A DNA stretch of 64,000 bases from Symbiodinium natans (GCA_905221605.1 CAJNDS010002080.1:1395596-1459595); one strand, 5' to 3'; counted from the stretch's first letter, positions 10,673 through 21,778 are shown. Notes: generated by a model from the letters alone, not told the origin. Made by a program: numbers and translations.

Positions 10673-10850
10673 GAAGAGAGCATCCATGGCCCAACCATGA
10701 TGACGTCCATAGTCTAATCCGTTCTGGGAAGAGAGCATCCAGAGTCCAAGCATGATGACGTCCATGGTCTATTCTGCTCTGATGAGAAGAGAGCATCCAT
10801 GGCCCAAGCACGATGACGTCCATGGTTTACATCGTCTAATCCGTTCCGGA
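10673..10850. repeat. Tandem repeat, three 55-58 bp units
   Basis: Units start with GAAGAGAGCATCCA at 10673, 10728 and 10786. Each contains GATGACGTCCAT, a palindromic TGACGTC core, and ends with CTAATCCGTTC-like or CTATTCTGCTC sequence. The third unit has a small insertion. No ORF spans it convincingly. Confidence 0.8.
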
Positions 10851-11017
10851 AAGGTTAAACCTTCTTCTGGGCAGAAATGGCTGGAAGTTCTTGCTTTTAG
10901 GCGCACTGGGGAGCAGAAAGGCGTCATTTCTCAACACTAAAGGCGGTGACCTAAGTCCTGCATCTCAGGTTTGCTGGTGGGGCCACAGTTTTGCGCGGGT
11001 CTGTTGTGGACCCGCCA

Positions 11018-11151
11018 GGGTTTAGGGGCTTGGGGGTTTAGGGGCTTAGGGGTTTAGGGGCTTAGGGGTTTAGGGGCTTAGGGGTTTAGGGGCTTAGGGG
11101 TTTAGGGGTTTAGGGGTTTAGGGGTTCAGGGGTTTAGGGGTTAGGGTTAGA
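11018..11151. repeat. Interstitial telomere-like array
   Basis: About 134 bp of TTTAGGGG alternating with CTTAGGGG, becoming TTTAGGGGTTTAGGGG near the 3' end and closing with TTAGGGTTAG. It is the longest telomere-like tract in the window and is G-rich on the + strand, like the 10341 tract. Confidence 0.9.
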
Positions 11152-11412
11152 CACGGAATTGCCTTGAACATGCCCAGGCGCCTCTCGGCGGAGTCTGCTG
11201 CTCATGCGTGCCAGTGTTCTTGAGACATACTACTCAACCGTCCCATGCCAAGGTTAATACAGCGAGCGCGACCAAACAGACACAGGCAAAGTTGCACCAG
11301 TCATCGTTCATCAAATTTGTAGCACTCAGCACTTCGGGTTGCAGGAGGGCTTGCAGTAGCTGGATTTCTTGTCTGAGGGGGTTGGGGAGGTGAGGTCTTC
11401 AGGCTGAGGTGG

Positions 11413-11600
11413 GTGCCTTTGATGTCTTATTATTTCTTTACACTGTGCCGAAATTTGGAAGTTGTCAATGTACGTAAGCCAAGCTCTCAAAGCATTGTCC
11501 TGAGACAGTATGACCCCTCAAATTACGAGAAACTCAACGGGTTGCGGGCACCCTCAGCAAGCACAGAGCAGAGCAAGCGTAGCCATGCGCCCTTCACTGG
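11413..11600 (+). CDS. Unrecognised exon
   Basis: A frame reads CRNLEVVNVRKPSSQSIVL and then RQYDPSNYEKLNGL, with protein-like composition. It may belong to a gene of its own or be a 5' exon of the MsrA gene, but nothing in it matches MsrA. Confidence 0.3.
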
Positions 11601-11953
11601 GCGCTGCCCTGGGGCCAGTGGAAACTTATGAAGTGCAAAGCAAAGGTGCACGCCGCGGCACTAATAATGTCACCCGAAAGGTCGCAGGAACTTTAAAGGG
11701 CAGCTGCGGAGGAGTAAGGAGTGTTCCTGCAACACGCAACTTGAACGGCGGTTTAGGAGACACCGTGTGAAGTGAACCTTGCTTGTGACATCTGGGATGT
11801 TCATGGATGTTCGCAACACAGCCCTGCAGCATGGCAGCCACAGCAGGGGCTTTTTTGTGTCCCATGTACCTTTTTCCTCTCTGGCTGCAAATCCCCAAGA
11901 ACTGGGTGACCACAAACTGCAAGAAGCTTCACTTGGCTTTGCTTCTTGACTGC

Positions 11954-13423
11954 GTGAAGGTGGCAACTTTCGCCATGGGCTGATTCTGGGGCCCACAGGC
12001 CTACAGATCCTGCATCCGCTGAGTCTCTTTGAGATTGCAGAGCAACGCTCTGACAACTTGACTGTGGCCGCCGATCGCTTACAAAATGGTGCAGGCCCAA
12101 TTTGACCAAGTTCCTGGTGTGCTGAAAACGAAGCTTCGCAGCACCTCAGAAAAGCCAGCTCGGGAGGTTCAAGGGGGGGCTTTGCAGTAATGTAAAGATC
12201 AGGTCGCATAGTCGTTCCTCCGCTGCGCCTGGTCTTTTCATGAATTTTCAGTGCTGCTGCTCAGGACTGTTGGCTACACTGGTGGGAGAAATGCGAATCC
12301 TTCTTATGAATCTGTTTGTGCTGGAGACGGACACACAGAGGCCCGCCGACTCACGACGGTCTCATGTCGGCCTCACGGCATACCGTTGGATCTCGCTTGA
12401 CAACTCACTCGAGGCAATCCAGATCGAGTATGATCCAGAGAAGGCAGCATGCGCAGCGTCATGTGAAGCAGGACAACGTTTGTGTTTCTGCCCACAGGTG
12501 AGCTACGATGCGCTCCTGGATGCCTTCCTGAAAGGCCATTTTACAGTTGAGGGCAGCCTTGACGGCATGATCTTGGTCTCTTGCGATGTTGTTCGGCAAA
12601 GTCTTTGGATAGCCTTGCAGGCCACCAGCCTATGCGTTCCAAAGCTCAGTGACCTGCACTGAATTTGTCGGCGGGCTTGCTTGAGTGCATGGTTCGAGGC
12701 ATGTCGGAATTTGTGGACTAGGAACCTCACGATCACAAGGTGCAGCGGTGAAGCCATGTTGAGGTACAAGTCTGCGATCTGGTACCACAACGAGGAACAA
12801 AGGAAGGAAGCAGAGCGCAGAATGGAGGAAGCTTCATGTACATGGTCCACGAATGCATACCATGAATGACAATGAGTGCATTGCAGATGCAGCCGCCTGT
12901 CAGCCAATCCATGTTCGACTGTCAGTCTTCTTGACAACTTCTTGATGATCCTGCGCAGGAGATTGGGGCTGGACCTGTTGTCGATGTGGACGAGGCTGTT
13001 CGACGCAATCGTGATCCAAACACACGAGCTATCCAGAGTCAATCCAGAGCCACTTCCGCCCCGCTGCCCGGACATCTAAGATGCCTTTGTTAACAATCTT
13101 ACCCAGGTGCCCATGGTGAAATGCACGAAACATCGTGAAATGCTGGTAGCTGGAGGTTCTAGATTTGGTCCTGTTGTGTTAGCGTCTTATCAAGGTCCCC
13201 ATGAGACACGTACAGCTTTTGGGCAATCGGGGGGCTTCCCGATAGGCCAAGCCCTGGTACGATGCCGAGGACCGGAAGAACCGGAGCTCATTTGCTTTTG
13301 TGGTTTGAAGTAAGAAGCACAGCATAGTATTTTCAGTTGCGGTTTTGGATGCATTCAATGTATCATTTATGCCAGGATTACCACCAGAAGTACTACGACA
13401 AAGCAAAGTGCGTTGTGATGTAA
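11954..13423 (+). CDS. msrA: Peptide methionine sulfoxide reductase A, predicted selenoprotein (5' end not placed)
   Basis: MsrA reduces methionine-S-sulfoxide in proteins using a catalytic Cys or Sec in the GCFWG motif. Exons read by motif: to 11998 (VATFAMG, TGA at 11981-11983, FWGPQ); 12095-12129 (AQFDQVPGVLK); 12265-12340 (TVGYTGGRNANPSYES, VCAGDGHTE); 12414-12443 (AIQIEYDPEK); 12498-about 12542 (VSYDALLDAFLKGH); 12764-12830 (YKSAIWYHNEEQRKEAERR); 13376-13423 (DYHQKYYDKAKCVVM, TAA). The order matches MsrA end to end. The introns use GC (11999, 12341, 12444, 12831) and probably GA (12130) donors with AG|G acceptors. The TGA falls exactly on the catalytic residue, so it is read here as selenocysteine; algal MsrA selenoproteins are known. 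A Cys four residues from the C-terminus could be the resolving thiol. The exon for the DPT...QG segment and the one before DYHQ were not placed. Confidence 0.85.
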
Positions 13424-14721
13424 AGCGTTTTAAGAAGGCATGCGGACTTAGCGCCTTTCGACGAGGAGGCTGTCTTTGACTCCTTCGTCCTTGTACAGTA
13501 GTCAGGAAGCTACCCTGCCCCAGCCACCGTGTGAAAGAGCGAGTGACTCGTGCTGGATGCAATAACCGCTCCTCCCGCAGTTGCGTATTTCGAATCGGAA
13601 AGGCGCAGAGTCAGAAGCGCACCACATCTCTCACCTGGCAGAATGGAGAGCCTCGCAAGTCGCAACTGCAATCTGCACGATGAGTGCCCTTCCATATGGG
13701 CGGCTGGGTTCGGTCAGCAAGGTAGCATTGTTCATATTCACACGCTGGCGCAGATCGTCTGCAAACTAATTGTCCCTGCAAGTTTTCCAGACTGGTCGAA
13801 CGGCGACACGTCTTGCTGTTTGGCAAGCCAGAGCTGAAAAAGATAAACGGCTCGGTGAAGACTTGTCAATGTGCTGGCAATCCAAAGAAGCTTCGTAGCG
13901 AAGGTGGTTCTGAGTGATTGGGCCATCCGAAGAGATAGGGATTGTGGAAGGTGAGTTGGAAACGCCAGAGGCATGCTTCGAGCACGCACTCCTCACCGGC
14001 TCCAGTAGGCCTATCTGTCACATCATGTTCATTCGTCACATCTGAGTCTTCAGTCAGATTCAGGAGCGCCGCTTGTAGGACATCCTTGAACCGTGGCCAG
14101 CATGAGAGCTTCTCACAGACCAGTCAGTGATGGCTAAGCTCACGAAAAGCAGCGCTGAAGACATCTGCCAAAGATTGCAGCAGCGCTGATGGCTCCGCCT
14201 CTTATGGCTGACTCCAGTTACTGGGCTTAACCTTGGACCGGGCTCAAGCGCATCAGTCTGGCAACATGTCGCCGTTGATGTCCGAGGTATTCTTTTGGGG
14301 AGCCTCCACATGTTTCTGACAAGTGGGCGTACGAATGCGCCGAACATGGCCACTTTTCTGACATCAGCTTAAGATGAAGCGCCTGTTCTGCTCATCTACT
14401 TAGCGGGTTGACCGTTTTGTGACTGTCACACCTGAATTTGGAATGCGCACTTTGACTCTGGGCACGGAAATTGGGCATGGTTGCACGTGGAACCGCCTTC
14501 AAATTTTTGTATTGCCGTGGAGATTTGTGGAAGATTTGGGGAAGTAGAAGCCCTTTGTCAGGGGCAAGGGAGGCTGAGGATTCAAGGTTCTGAGAGCTTG
14601 CACCTCGGTTTTTCGGCGTCCGCGCGGGGTTCAAGGCTGTTCTGGGGTCCCAAGTCACAGTAGGCAAAGCCTTGACCGAAAGGAAGATGGAAAACATGCA
14701 GAAGGGTGCAAACGGTCGTAG
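13424..14721. other. 3' flank of msrA and spacer
   Basis: No recognised gene. If TGA is decoded as Sec, a SECIS stem-loop would be expected in the 3' UTR beginning at 13424, but I could not point to a convincing one by eye. Open frames around 13550-13840 and 14060-14660 lack family resemblance. Confidence 0.4.
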
Positions 14722-15003
14722 ATGGCTGACTTATCACCACCCACTCAGATGGGCCTTGCCTGCAAGGTCGCCAAGCTCTGCAAAGAGGCTATTGGTCCTT
14801 GCTCGGCCAGCTTGGCCTGGGCGTCTAACAGCCGCGTGCAACTCGTCATTGGCTTCTCCCCGTATCGCAACACTACTTCGCAGCATGGGCAGCCGATTTT
14901 GTTTTTTGGGGTCGTGAGGCAAGTTGTTCACGCAATCGGCTTGTTGGGCGTTGGCGCGTATGCACCTGGGATGCACAGAAGTGCTCTTCTAATGATGTTC
15001 TGA
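14722..15003 (+). CDS. Short unrecognised ORF
   Basis: A 93-codon ORF starts at an ATG, with an N-terminus MADLSPPTQMGLACKVAKLC and a hydrophobic C-terminal half (VVRQVVHAIGLLGVGAYA). It could be the first exon of the membrane-protein gene that follows. No family is recognised. Confidence 0.3.
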   Translation: MADLSPPTQMGLACKVAKLCKEAIGPCSASLAWASNSRVQLVIGFSPYRNTTSQHGQPILFFGVVRQVVHAIGLLGVGAYAPGMHRSALLMMF

Positions 15004-15029
15004 CCGCTTGAGCCTAGCAATGCAGCTGT

Positions 15030-16290
15030 TGCAATGTGCCTGATGAGGCCATGGCCCTGCCAAAGGTGGCACCCAACTGGCTTGAAGAAAACATCGTCGC
15101 TGAAGCAGCACGGATCGGAAACGAAGTTCCGAAGCAGCAGATGATCTTCCAAGCACCTTGAATGCAATGTTGCAGGTCGCTCTTTTCCAGCTCCTACTCA
15201 CATCACGAGACTTGCTCAGGTAGAGCAAAAGTTGCTTGGTAGTCGTAGCAATGATGCGTGGCTCATTCAATCAAGGTGGCCGTGACCGCCGGAAGCTGAG
15301 TCATGCTTTGCTGGCTGCCAACAAACACTTGCAGGTTCCACCTCCACGCACGCTACTTGATTTTCAGAATCTCATCCTAAGGTCTTGGCAGCATTGAACT
15401 TGCTATGCTTGGTGATGCTTGTGCTTGCCTGTCAAGCTGTTCGCTCTGAAGCCATAGCGAAGATCATTGAGGAAACCTGGGAGGATGCCCGGTCTCATGC
15501 CCACTTTGTCAGTGTTCTGCGCGACAGCTACAGAATCTCGATGGGGCTACTCGGTTCGGTGGTGGTAATCTATGCGCTTCTCAGTCGGCTGTCACGGCTT
15601 CCATATCCCTGCGCTTTTATCCTGGGCTGGAGTCCGGCCTTCCTTCCCGCCTGGGTCTTGCTTCAGCTGGTGACCTTCATTCGCTTGATGGCCGCTCTGT
15701 CAATGAGCCAGGTCGAGAGCTTCTACCATGAGTTGGACTCGATTGGGATGGTCAAGGTTGAGGGCCGGGACTTTGCCAATGTGAAGCCAGGACACTGGCT
15801 GTATCTTCTTCGGAGACACCAGGCTCTGCTCCGCGACTTAAAGTCAATGTCCCTGGCAATCTCCACAACGGTGCTTGTGTTTCAGAACGTCGTGGCTGGC
15901 TCCAGCTTGTTACTGTTGTGGGTTGCCCGCGCCTGTCAGCTGGATCCCTGGGCTGCCACAGGCTACGTGCTCTTGGCGTTTACTATGGGCTGCTCCGGAA
16001 TATTTGCAATGCTGCCCCTTGCATACATCACGGACCTATGCCAGTCACGCCGCTTCGGTCGAAGATCCTTGCTCGCGCTGGCAGACCGGTACAGCGGATG
16101 GCCCATGACCGCAGACATTCATACGGAGTACATGCGCTTCATGCAGCATCTCAACACCCAGGAGGCAGGAATTTACATTCCGACAATGGGACTGGTCACC
16201 CGCTCGTCACTTTCACAGCGAATCATGCTGTATGTGAAGGTTCTCCCTGTAGCGCTGGCCTTAACCTTGGGCTGGTGGCGGCGAGGATAA
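15030..16290 (+). CDS. Multi-pass membrane protein, family unknown
   Basis: The main exon runs from about 15368 (after TTTTCAG) to TAA at 16288-16290 and encodes about 300 residues. Hydrophobic segments occur near VLAALNLLCLVMLVLA, GLLGSVVVIYALL, FLPAWVLLQLVTFIRLMAAL, ISTTVLVFQNVVAGSSLLLL, YVLLAFTMGCSGIFAMLPL and VKVLPVALALTLGWW, giving about six membrane spans. Upstream coding frames on the same strand, VAPNWLEENIVAEAARIG (to about 15160), VALFQLLLTSRDLL (about 15178-15221) and RGSFNQGGRDRRKLSHAL (about 15250-15367), are probably its 5' exons and would form a soluble N-terminal part. I do not recognise a transporter or channel signature. Confidence 0.65.
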
Positions 16291-16540
16291 AATCACAAGT
16301 GCCTGAGCGCCACAGCAGAGCAATGCGTAGCATAGTCGGTTGCTGACGGCACAAACAAGCATAAGCCATGGCTACATTCTCACTGCGACAGTGGGCTCAA
16401 CAGCTCCAGACCTGTCCCACAACGAAGTCGGTTGCAGCTGTGCAGTCATGCTGCAGCCTCACAGTACCGAATGCCATGTTCGCAGCGTGTTCTTGGCTTG
16501 TGGGCGGCGTTGAGTGTCGATCAGGCCTTGCACTCCTCTG

Positions 16541-16878
16541 ATGCTTCGAGTCGCGCTGGTGGCTGCTGCGGCGCGCGCTTCGGGGCTCACAGTTGTGCAT
16601 CGCGGTGTTGAAGCGAGCGGACAAGAGCACATCATCAGTGCTTTGGTTAGGTCTTTGTGGGAGATGCCGCACGCCTCAAGCGAAGAGCTCCTCAACAGGT
16701 GCAGGTGCACATCTGCAGTACTTGTAGTCCTTTCAGACGCAGATCCACAGATTTGGATGCTTCGCCTACGCATGTGGTGAACTGCCAGTTTTCTGGCGTG
16801 GACAACGACGGGAAGACTCCAATTCTCATCGAGGCTCCTGCAGAGCCAAACGAGCGACACCATGCATCACAAAAGTAG
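16541..16878 (+). CDS. Candidate secreted/unknown protein exons
   Basis: A frame from ATG 16541 begins with a signal-like stretch (MLRVALVAAAARASG) and continues TVVHRGVEASGQEHIISALV to a stop at about 16780. Another frame from about 16790 reads FSGVDNDGKTPILIEAPAEP. They could be consecutive exons of one small gene. No family is recognised. Confidence 0.35.
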
Positions 16879-17036
16879 CGCACAGATTCACATGCTCCAA
16901 CACGAGGTTGGAACTGCTGGATCAGGACCCGCTTGCGCGCCTTGGCGGGAAGATTCAGGGAGCATGAGCACTGTTACCTGAGCCGTTTGGTCGCACTCTT
17001 GCCTGGACATTCTACCTGCGCCAAGGAGAAGATCAA

Positions 17037-17735
17037 GTGTGCGGATCCCCTCACGTGCCCACCGGGATTTCAGAAAACCAAGGTGCCAGCAGTATGAAAC
17101 AGCCGAGAGCCATCCTATTTCATCCTGTTTCCTTCGAAGATCGTGTCAGATTTGCCAGGTTGATGGACACTGCTGTCGAAAACTCAACGTTGCTTCTGCC
17201 TGTGCAAGAGAACAAGCATGAACACGCAGTGAGCTTGAGGTCCTTACTGCATCAATCCGGACATCAAGATCGAGCCCGAGGCTGGAAGAATCTCAATCAC
17301 CACCACACCACTAGGGGCGGCTGTCTGACTCTGGACAAGGTGACTGGCGCAACTGGCAAAGCAGGCGGCACGAAGAGCACCCACTGCCCCGAGGTGCGCA
17401 ACGTTTGGAGAGTTCAGTTCAGCAGCACACTCTTGCCCCTATCCACGTGGGGCCTTGGGGGTCGATGCAACTGCAAAGCAACTCTGGGGCCTTCTGCTTG
17501 TGGCACCGTGCATTTAGCTTGTCTCCGACCATTCCATCGGCTTCGTGCCTGGCTTTGCAACACTTTGCAGGTTTGGTGCTTTCCAACGATGTGCACCAAG
17601 AAGGAGGCGAAAGAGGGGCTGCGAAATGTGGGAAGCCTGACAGCAAGCATGACTCATGGTGAAGCTCCTCTTAGAGCTTGGAATGCAGATCATGCCCACC
17701 TTCGACAACGGAATGTGCTGCCCACAATGCCCTGA
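17037..17735 (+). CDS. Long open frame, uncertain
   Basis: An uninterrupted frame of about 230 codons. The first third (RAILFHPVSFEDRVRFARL, MDTAVENSTLLLPVQE) looks like protein. The rest is Cys/His/Trp-rich and may be read-through of introns. No domain is recognised. Confidence 0.3.
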   Translation: MCGSPHVPTGISENQGASSMKQPRAILFHPVSFEDRVRFARLMDTAVENSTLLLPVQENKHEHAVSLRSLLHQSGHQDRARGWKNLNHHHTTRGGCLTLDKVTGATGKAGGTKSTHCPEVRNVWRVQFSSTLLPLSTWGLGGRCNCKATLGPSACGTVHLACLRPFHRLRAWLCNTLQVWCFPTMCTKKEAKEGLRNVGSLTASMTHGEAPLRAWNADHAHLRQRNVLPTMP

Positions 17736-18202
17736 GTGATTGCGCAACCGGATGGTAGAGAACTGCGGCTCCTGTGTAACCAGCAGCGCAAAGTGAGCAA
17801 AACTTCGACCGATTCTTCAGCTGCCGTAGTAGCCAGTTCCGTGGCATCTGGCATGCTTGCGTTGCCGCTGAGAGTTTCAGCCAGTGCTCATGCAAGAACG
17901 GACCGCAGATTCCAGTTCGGATGTCGTAGTACAATTCTTGATATAAGGGCATTTGCCTTTGTGATGTCACGGGCACTCTGCCGAATATCGTAACTAGTGC
18001 CGGAGCACGGGTGAAAGGAGAGGCTCAATGATGGCTGCGCTTTCTTGAAACATGTGTTTCCATCACGCAACAAGCTCAAGTGAAGAAGTGAATCTTGAAT
18101 CTTGACAGTCTTCACATTGCAGACTTGTGAAGGTTCTCACCAAATGTTGGTAAATCAGATTGAAAGGTTTGGCATCCTTCGGCAGAATCTGTAGCTTTGG
18201 CC
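17736..18202. other. Spacer, nothing recognised
   Basis: Upstream region of the WGR gene. No convincing coding frame, repeat or RNA gene is seen. Confidence 0.5.
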
Positions 18203-20076
18203 ATGGTTTACTTGACTTGCACCACCGACAATCACCACAAGTTCTGGCAAATAGATGTCCATGGGTGCGAGACGGTTGTGAAATATGGCAGGATTGACAC
18301 GGCGGGCAGGGTTTCCAAGAAGACGCACAAGACCCACGATGCTGCCGTCAAGTACATGGAGAAACAAGTCAAAAGCAAGATCAAGAAAGGCTACGTGGAT
18401 CCTGCAGAGAACGAGTCCGACGGTGCTGAAGCTCAGCCTGAGGAGCAAGCAGCAAAGGCAGCCCCCCAAGCTTCTGCGGGATCCAGCGAACCCATTCGAT
18501 GGGGTGAGCATGGAGGCCATGGTGACTGCCATGATGGCTTGGTTTTCGTCAAGGGCGGTGCACGGGAGACGTGTGGTGTGAGGAGTGAGAAGCCCTTGCC
18601 GAAAGACATGGTGTGGACCGTGCGCTTTTCGGTGCTGGGCTCGCATCAAGCTGTCGGAGTTGCCACTAAGGATGCACCTCTCAGCATGGCAGGTTATCAT
18701 TACGTCTTCGGAGATGAAACTGAGGAAGGTGCCTCACTAAGCTCTAGGCTTCCTAGAGGTAGTAGCGGTGTTCGGGAACACAAGTCTCCACAGGTGATCA
18801 TCCGTGCTCTGGCATCCCCACACGGTCTGCTCCATGAATAGGATGTCCCTGGTAGGTGAGAGCTGGGCCCTGTGCTTTTCTCGGGACCAAAGCACCTTTA
18901 CAGCCAGACATGACGGCCACGAAGTGGAGGAGATTGATGTCGAGGAGGACAAGGCTAGGAAACCCACCAATGTGGAGATTCGTCTGCGCCTCGCGGGGGG
19001 GAAGGAGCTCTTCGTTTGTCTACCGGGCTCCGAAACGGAAGTGCTGATTTTTTCTGACTTGCCTGATGGAGATCTCTATGCGGTGGCATCCACGCCTTAT
19101 CGCGCTTGCCAGGTAATTGTTCAGGACCCTGCCTGTCCCAGACCATTGCCAAAGAGCTTGACATCGAAAACGTCACCCAAAGCTGTTAACACCCCCCCGC
19201 ATCCACGGTCTGTCCGCAAGCCTCCTCCCAAGAAGAAGAAGCGGACATTTCCACCATGCCCTGCGTTTGACAGTGGCGACGGCAGCATCACAGCCGCCAT
19301 GGATGTTGTCGGCACAGGCAGTTGGGGGCTGAAGCAAGTTGAGAGGAAGGTGCTAAAAAATGAGAATGCCTTGAACGATCGCATGCGGCAGCAGATGGCA
19401 TTTATGATGCAGTACGGCCTGATGTTCCGTGACTGCGACTCACTGGAAGCCTGCTTCAATGAACGAAGTGTGGATGATGGTATTCTGATCAGCCACACTC
19501 TAACATGCAAGGTGCCAAAGCTTTCGTTCAATTATATCGAGGGTGGTTTCGGTGGCAACTCAATGGGCTTCATGCGCCTTGTCCGCCTCATGCCAAGCTT
19601 CTTAGTAGTGAGTAGCTATGCTTAAACTACTGCGAAATTTCAATTTCTGAGGATGACCGAAGAGAATGGCATCACGAAGAACATCTTGGCCGGGCATTCG
19701 CGTTGAAAGATCTACCAGTGCTCAGTTGGATGTTTAGAGTGTTTGAATCCATAAACGTTGCTCACTTAGCGTTGGTTCCTTGTTGCCGCTGTACTGCTGC
19801 TGCTGCTGTTTGTTCGGCAACATGGCACTTGACCTGTGGCTCGTGCCACGCAAGTGCTATGATGAAAACAGGTCTTTCCTGTCCCATGGCAGGAAAACTG
19901 CGACACGGACATCATCTGGAGAGGGCCAGCCAGCAAGTCCAAGGCCCGGACGCAGGTGACTGATCCCACTTCTTGATTGGAGCTTCCCTCGTATTGTAAG
20001 CCGATAGGCTGCAAAGAAGTTCGTCAAGGAGTTCAAGAAGATCCGATATGACATAGACGAGGATGACGAAGACTAG
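18203..20076 (+). CDS. WGR-domain protein with SPRY-like region
   Basis: WGR domains bind DNA-break-proximal nucleic acid in PARP1-3 and occur in other nuclear proteins. Exon 1 (18203-18728) starts at ATG. Residues 1-75 form a WGR domain: HHKFWQIDVHG, then VVKYGRIDTAGRVSKKTHKT and AAVKYMEKQVKSKIKKGY. A SPRY-like region follows (HDGLVFVKGGARETCGV, VGVATKDAPLSMAGYHYVF). A 127-nt GT-AG intron (18729-18855) restores the frame into GESWALCFSRD, typical of the second half of a SPRY fold. Exon 2 continues through a basic linker (PPPKKKKRTFPPC) and an unassigned conserved-looking segment to about 19604. Further exons are about 19652-19757 (HHEEHLGRAFALKDLPVLSW), 19872-19955 (VFPVPWQENCDTDIIWRG) and 20008-20076 (AAKKFVKEFKKIRYDIDEDD, TAG). 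No PARP catalytic motif is seen, so it is probably a nuclear WGR adaptor. Confidence 0.82.
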
Positions 20077-20592
20077 TGCAGCCAAGCACGGCCTGTCCAC
20101 AGCGGCTCTGATTAGCCACTGGATGACTGGATGATTTTCCCATCGTTTTAATGGCCACTCGGACATGCTGGAAAAAGGAGCGAGGCTTGGGTCTGATGAG
20201 GCTTGGGTCTGATTCTTGAGAGCGCTACTGTGTCATTCCCGCAGTGACATGCGCGCTGCCGACGAAAGCGGACGCCTGCTGATCCTCTTGCCAGCTGATG
20301 CATCGGACTGAAACTAGCAGAACTAGCAAGGAAAGCTTCAAAGGTTTAAACTCAGGCGGCGACACTGCAAACAGGCGTAGTCAGGCAAACCCCAGTGAAC
20401 TGACAAGAGTCGCAAGGGTCGCAACCTGCAACTTGCCCTTCTGTTGGGCCTTCGGTGTGTCATGGTGAAATCGCATCATGCGCCAGGCTTCTGATGCATG
20501 TTCCAGCTGTGAAGACTGATCACATCAATAGTCACACATGATGACATGGTTTCAGGTAGAGTTCAACATCCTGATTATCCAGGCGCAAGCCC
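20077..20592. other. Spacer, nothing recognised
   Basis: No coding-like frame or repeat is visible downstream of the WGR gene stop. Confidence 0.5.
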
Positions 20593-21070
20593 TCCAGAAT
20601 GTTTGTGGCACGTAAAAGAATTTCCACGGAGCCTGATTCAGATTGCTTTGGCCGTCTTCTTCGTGGGCTGGTTCCGGAAGCCCTTGCAACGATGGGCAAC
20701 GGCCAAGTGAGCCGCACAATTCATGAACAGCTTGCCCTGGGCAAGTCTCCACTGACTCTACTGTACAGGTATGATGCCTTCCAAGCTGCCTACGTGAAGG
20801 TGGGGCTGGTTTTGCCGAGAGTGTGAACATGTGCCGTGCATTTGTGGCTTGGTTTCCCTTGTGCGCTTTGCTGGAAAGCTACGCTTGAATGCGAATTGAA
20901 AGTTTAGTTTTCGATGAGGTAAGCGAACGGCGAAAGAAAGCAGCTGGAAGCCAGGAGAAGCCGTTTGAGCAAGCTTGGGTCAAGTTATTGGTTGCCTGTG
21001 TTTCCATGGGTGCCATCGCAGGGGCAGGATGTGGAGCCTCAAACCAGACAGGTGCAAGCTCCATGTGAGG
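20593..21070 (+). CDS. Candidate exons of a small membrane protein
   Basis: A frame near 20633-20708 encodes LIQIALAVFFVGWFRKPL, a likely membrane span followed by basic residues. A second frame near 20950-21068 reads QEKPFEQAWVKLLVACVSMG and then AIAGAGCGASNQTG. Alternative frames are also open here, so the assignment is weak. No family is recognised. Confidence 0.25.
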
Positions 21071-21778
21071 AGGCTTTGGGATGGGACACTGCAACGATCT
21101 GTTGTTTACATTAGGCTTCAGCGTCGTCTCCTCACCATCGCGAAGGTGCAACGTGCATGACATCAATGCGACAGGATGTCAGATGCCGAAGTCACATCTC
21201 CTGAAAGACAGCATCGCCAGGTTCCCGGCGTGCCGGATCGCGCACGCAAGCGAAGACGCTAGAAAAGCTGAAGGCTTCCACAGTGGAAGATGTTGAGCAG
21301 CGATGCTCCTGTTTACATCATTTACATCACCATGAGAGCAGCCTTTGTGTGGCGAGTTGAACAATGCGTCGACATGCTTCTCAAGCAAAGCTTGGAGGTT
21401 TTGTCAACCCAGCAGCTGCTGGATGCGGCAGTTGTCCAAGCCGGAAAGCATGAGGTTTTGGGATTTCACATGTGGGCTTGAAGTTCGTCTAAGGTCATTG
21501 CGTCGGAATCAAGCAGCCAAAGTGCTGTCGCCTGGCGGTACTTCACCTTTGTCCAACACAGGAGTCAGAGCAGATCGAGTTGCAGTGTGGTTCGCCAAGG
21601 ACGATGAGCCGCTTGAGGATGATCATTCGGTTCACGCAGGCGTGTCGCTCTTCTTCGTGTTCGTCGGGTAGTGGCATGAAATAGATGTCAGGGAGTTGTC
21701 AGGGGCTGCAACACGAACGTGAAAGAAAGCAAGAGACTGCCTTCCTGTGGTGAACTCTTCTTCAAAACTCATTGACAG
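21071..21778. other. Gap with weak open frames only
   Basis: Several short + strand frames are open but none has convincing composition. Nothing else is noted. Confidence 0.35.

Noticed and set aside
11670-12209. 179-codon minus-strand ORF across the msrA active-site exon
   Set aside because: The + strand carries MsrA motifs on both sides. The minus frame has no family resemblance.
12503-13075. 190-codon minus-strand ORF
   Set aside because: Overlaps msrA exons whose family motifs fix the + strand.
13412-13475. Possible SECIS hairpin right after the msrA stop (AAAGCG pairing with CGCCTTT)
   Set aside because: The stem is short and bulged, and the UGA/GA quartet is not properly opposed. Not accepted as a SECIS by eye.
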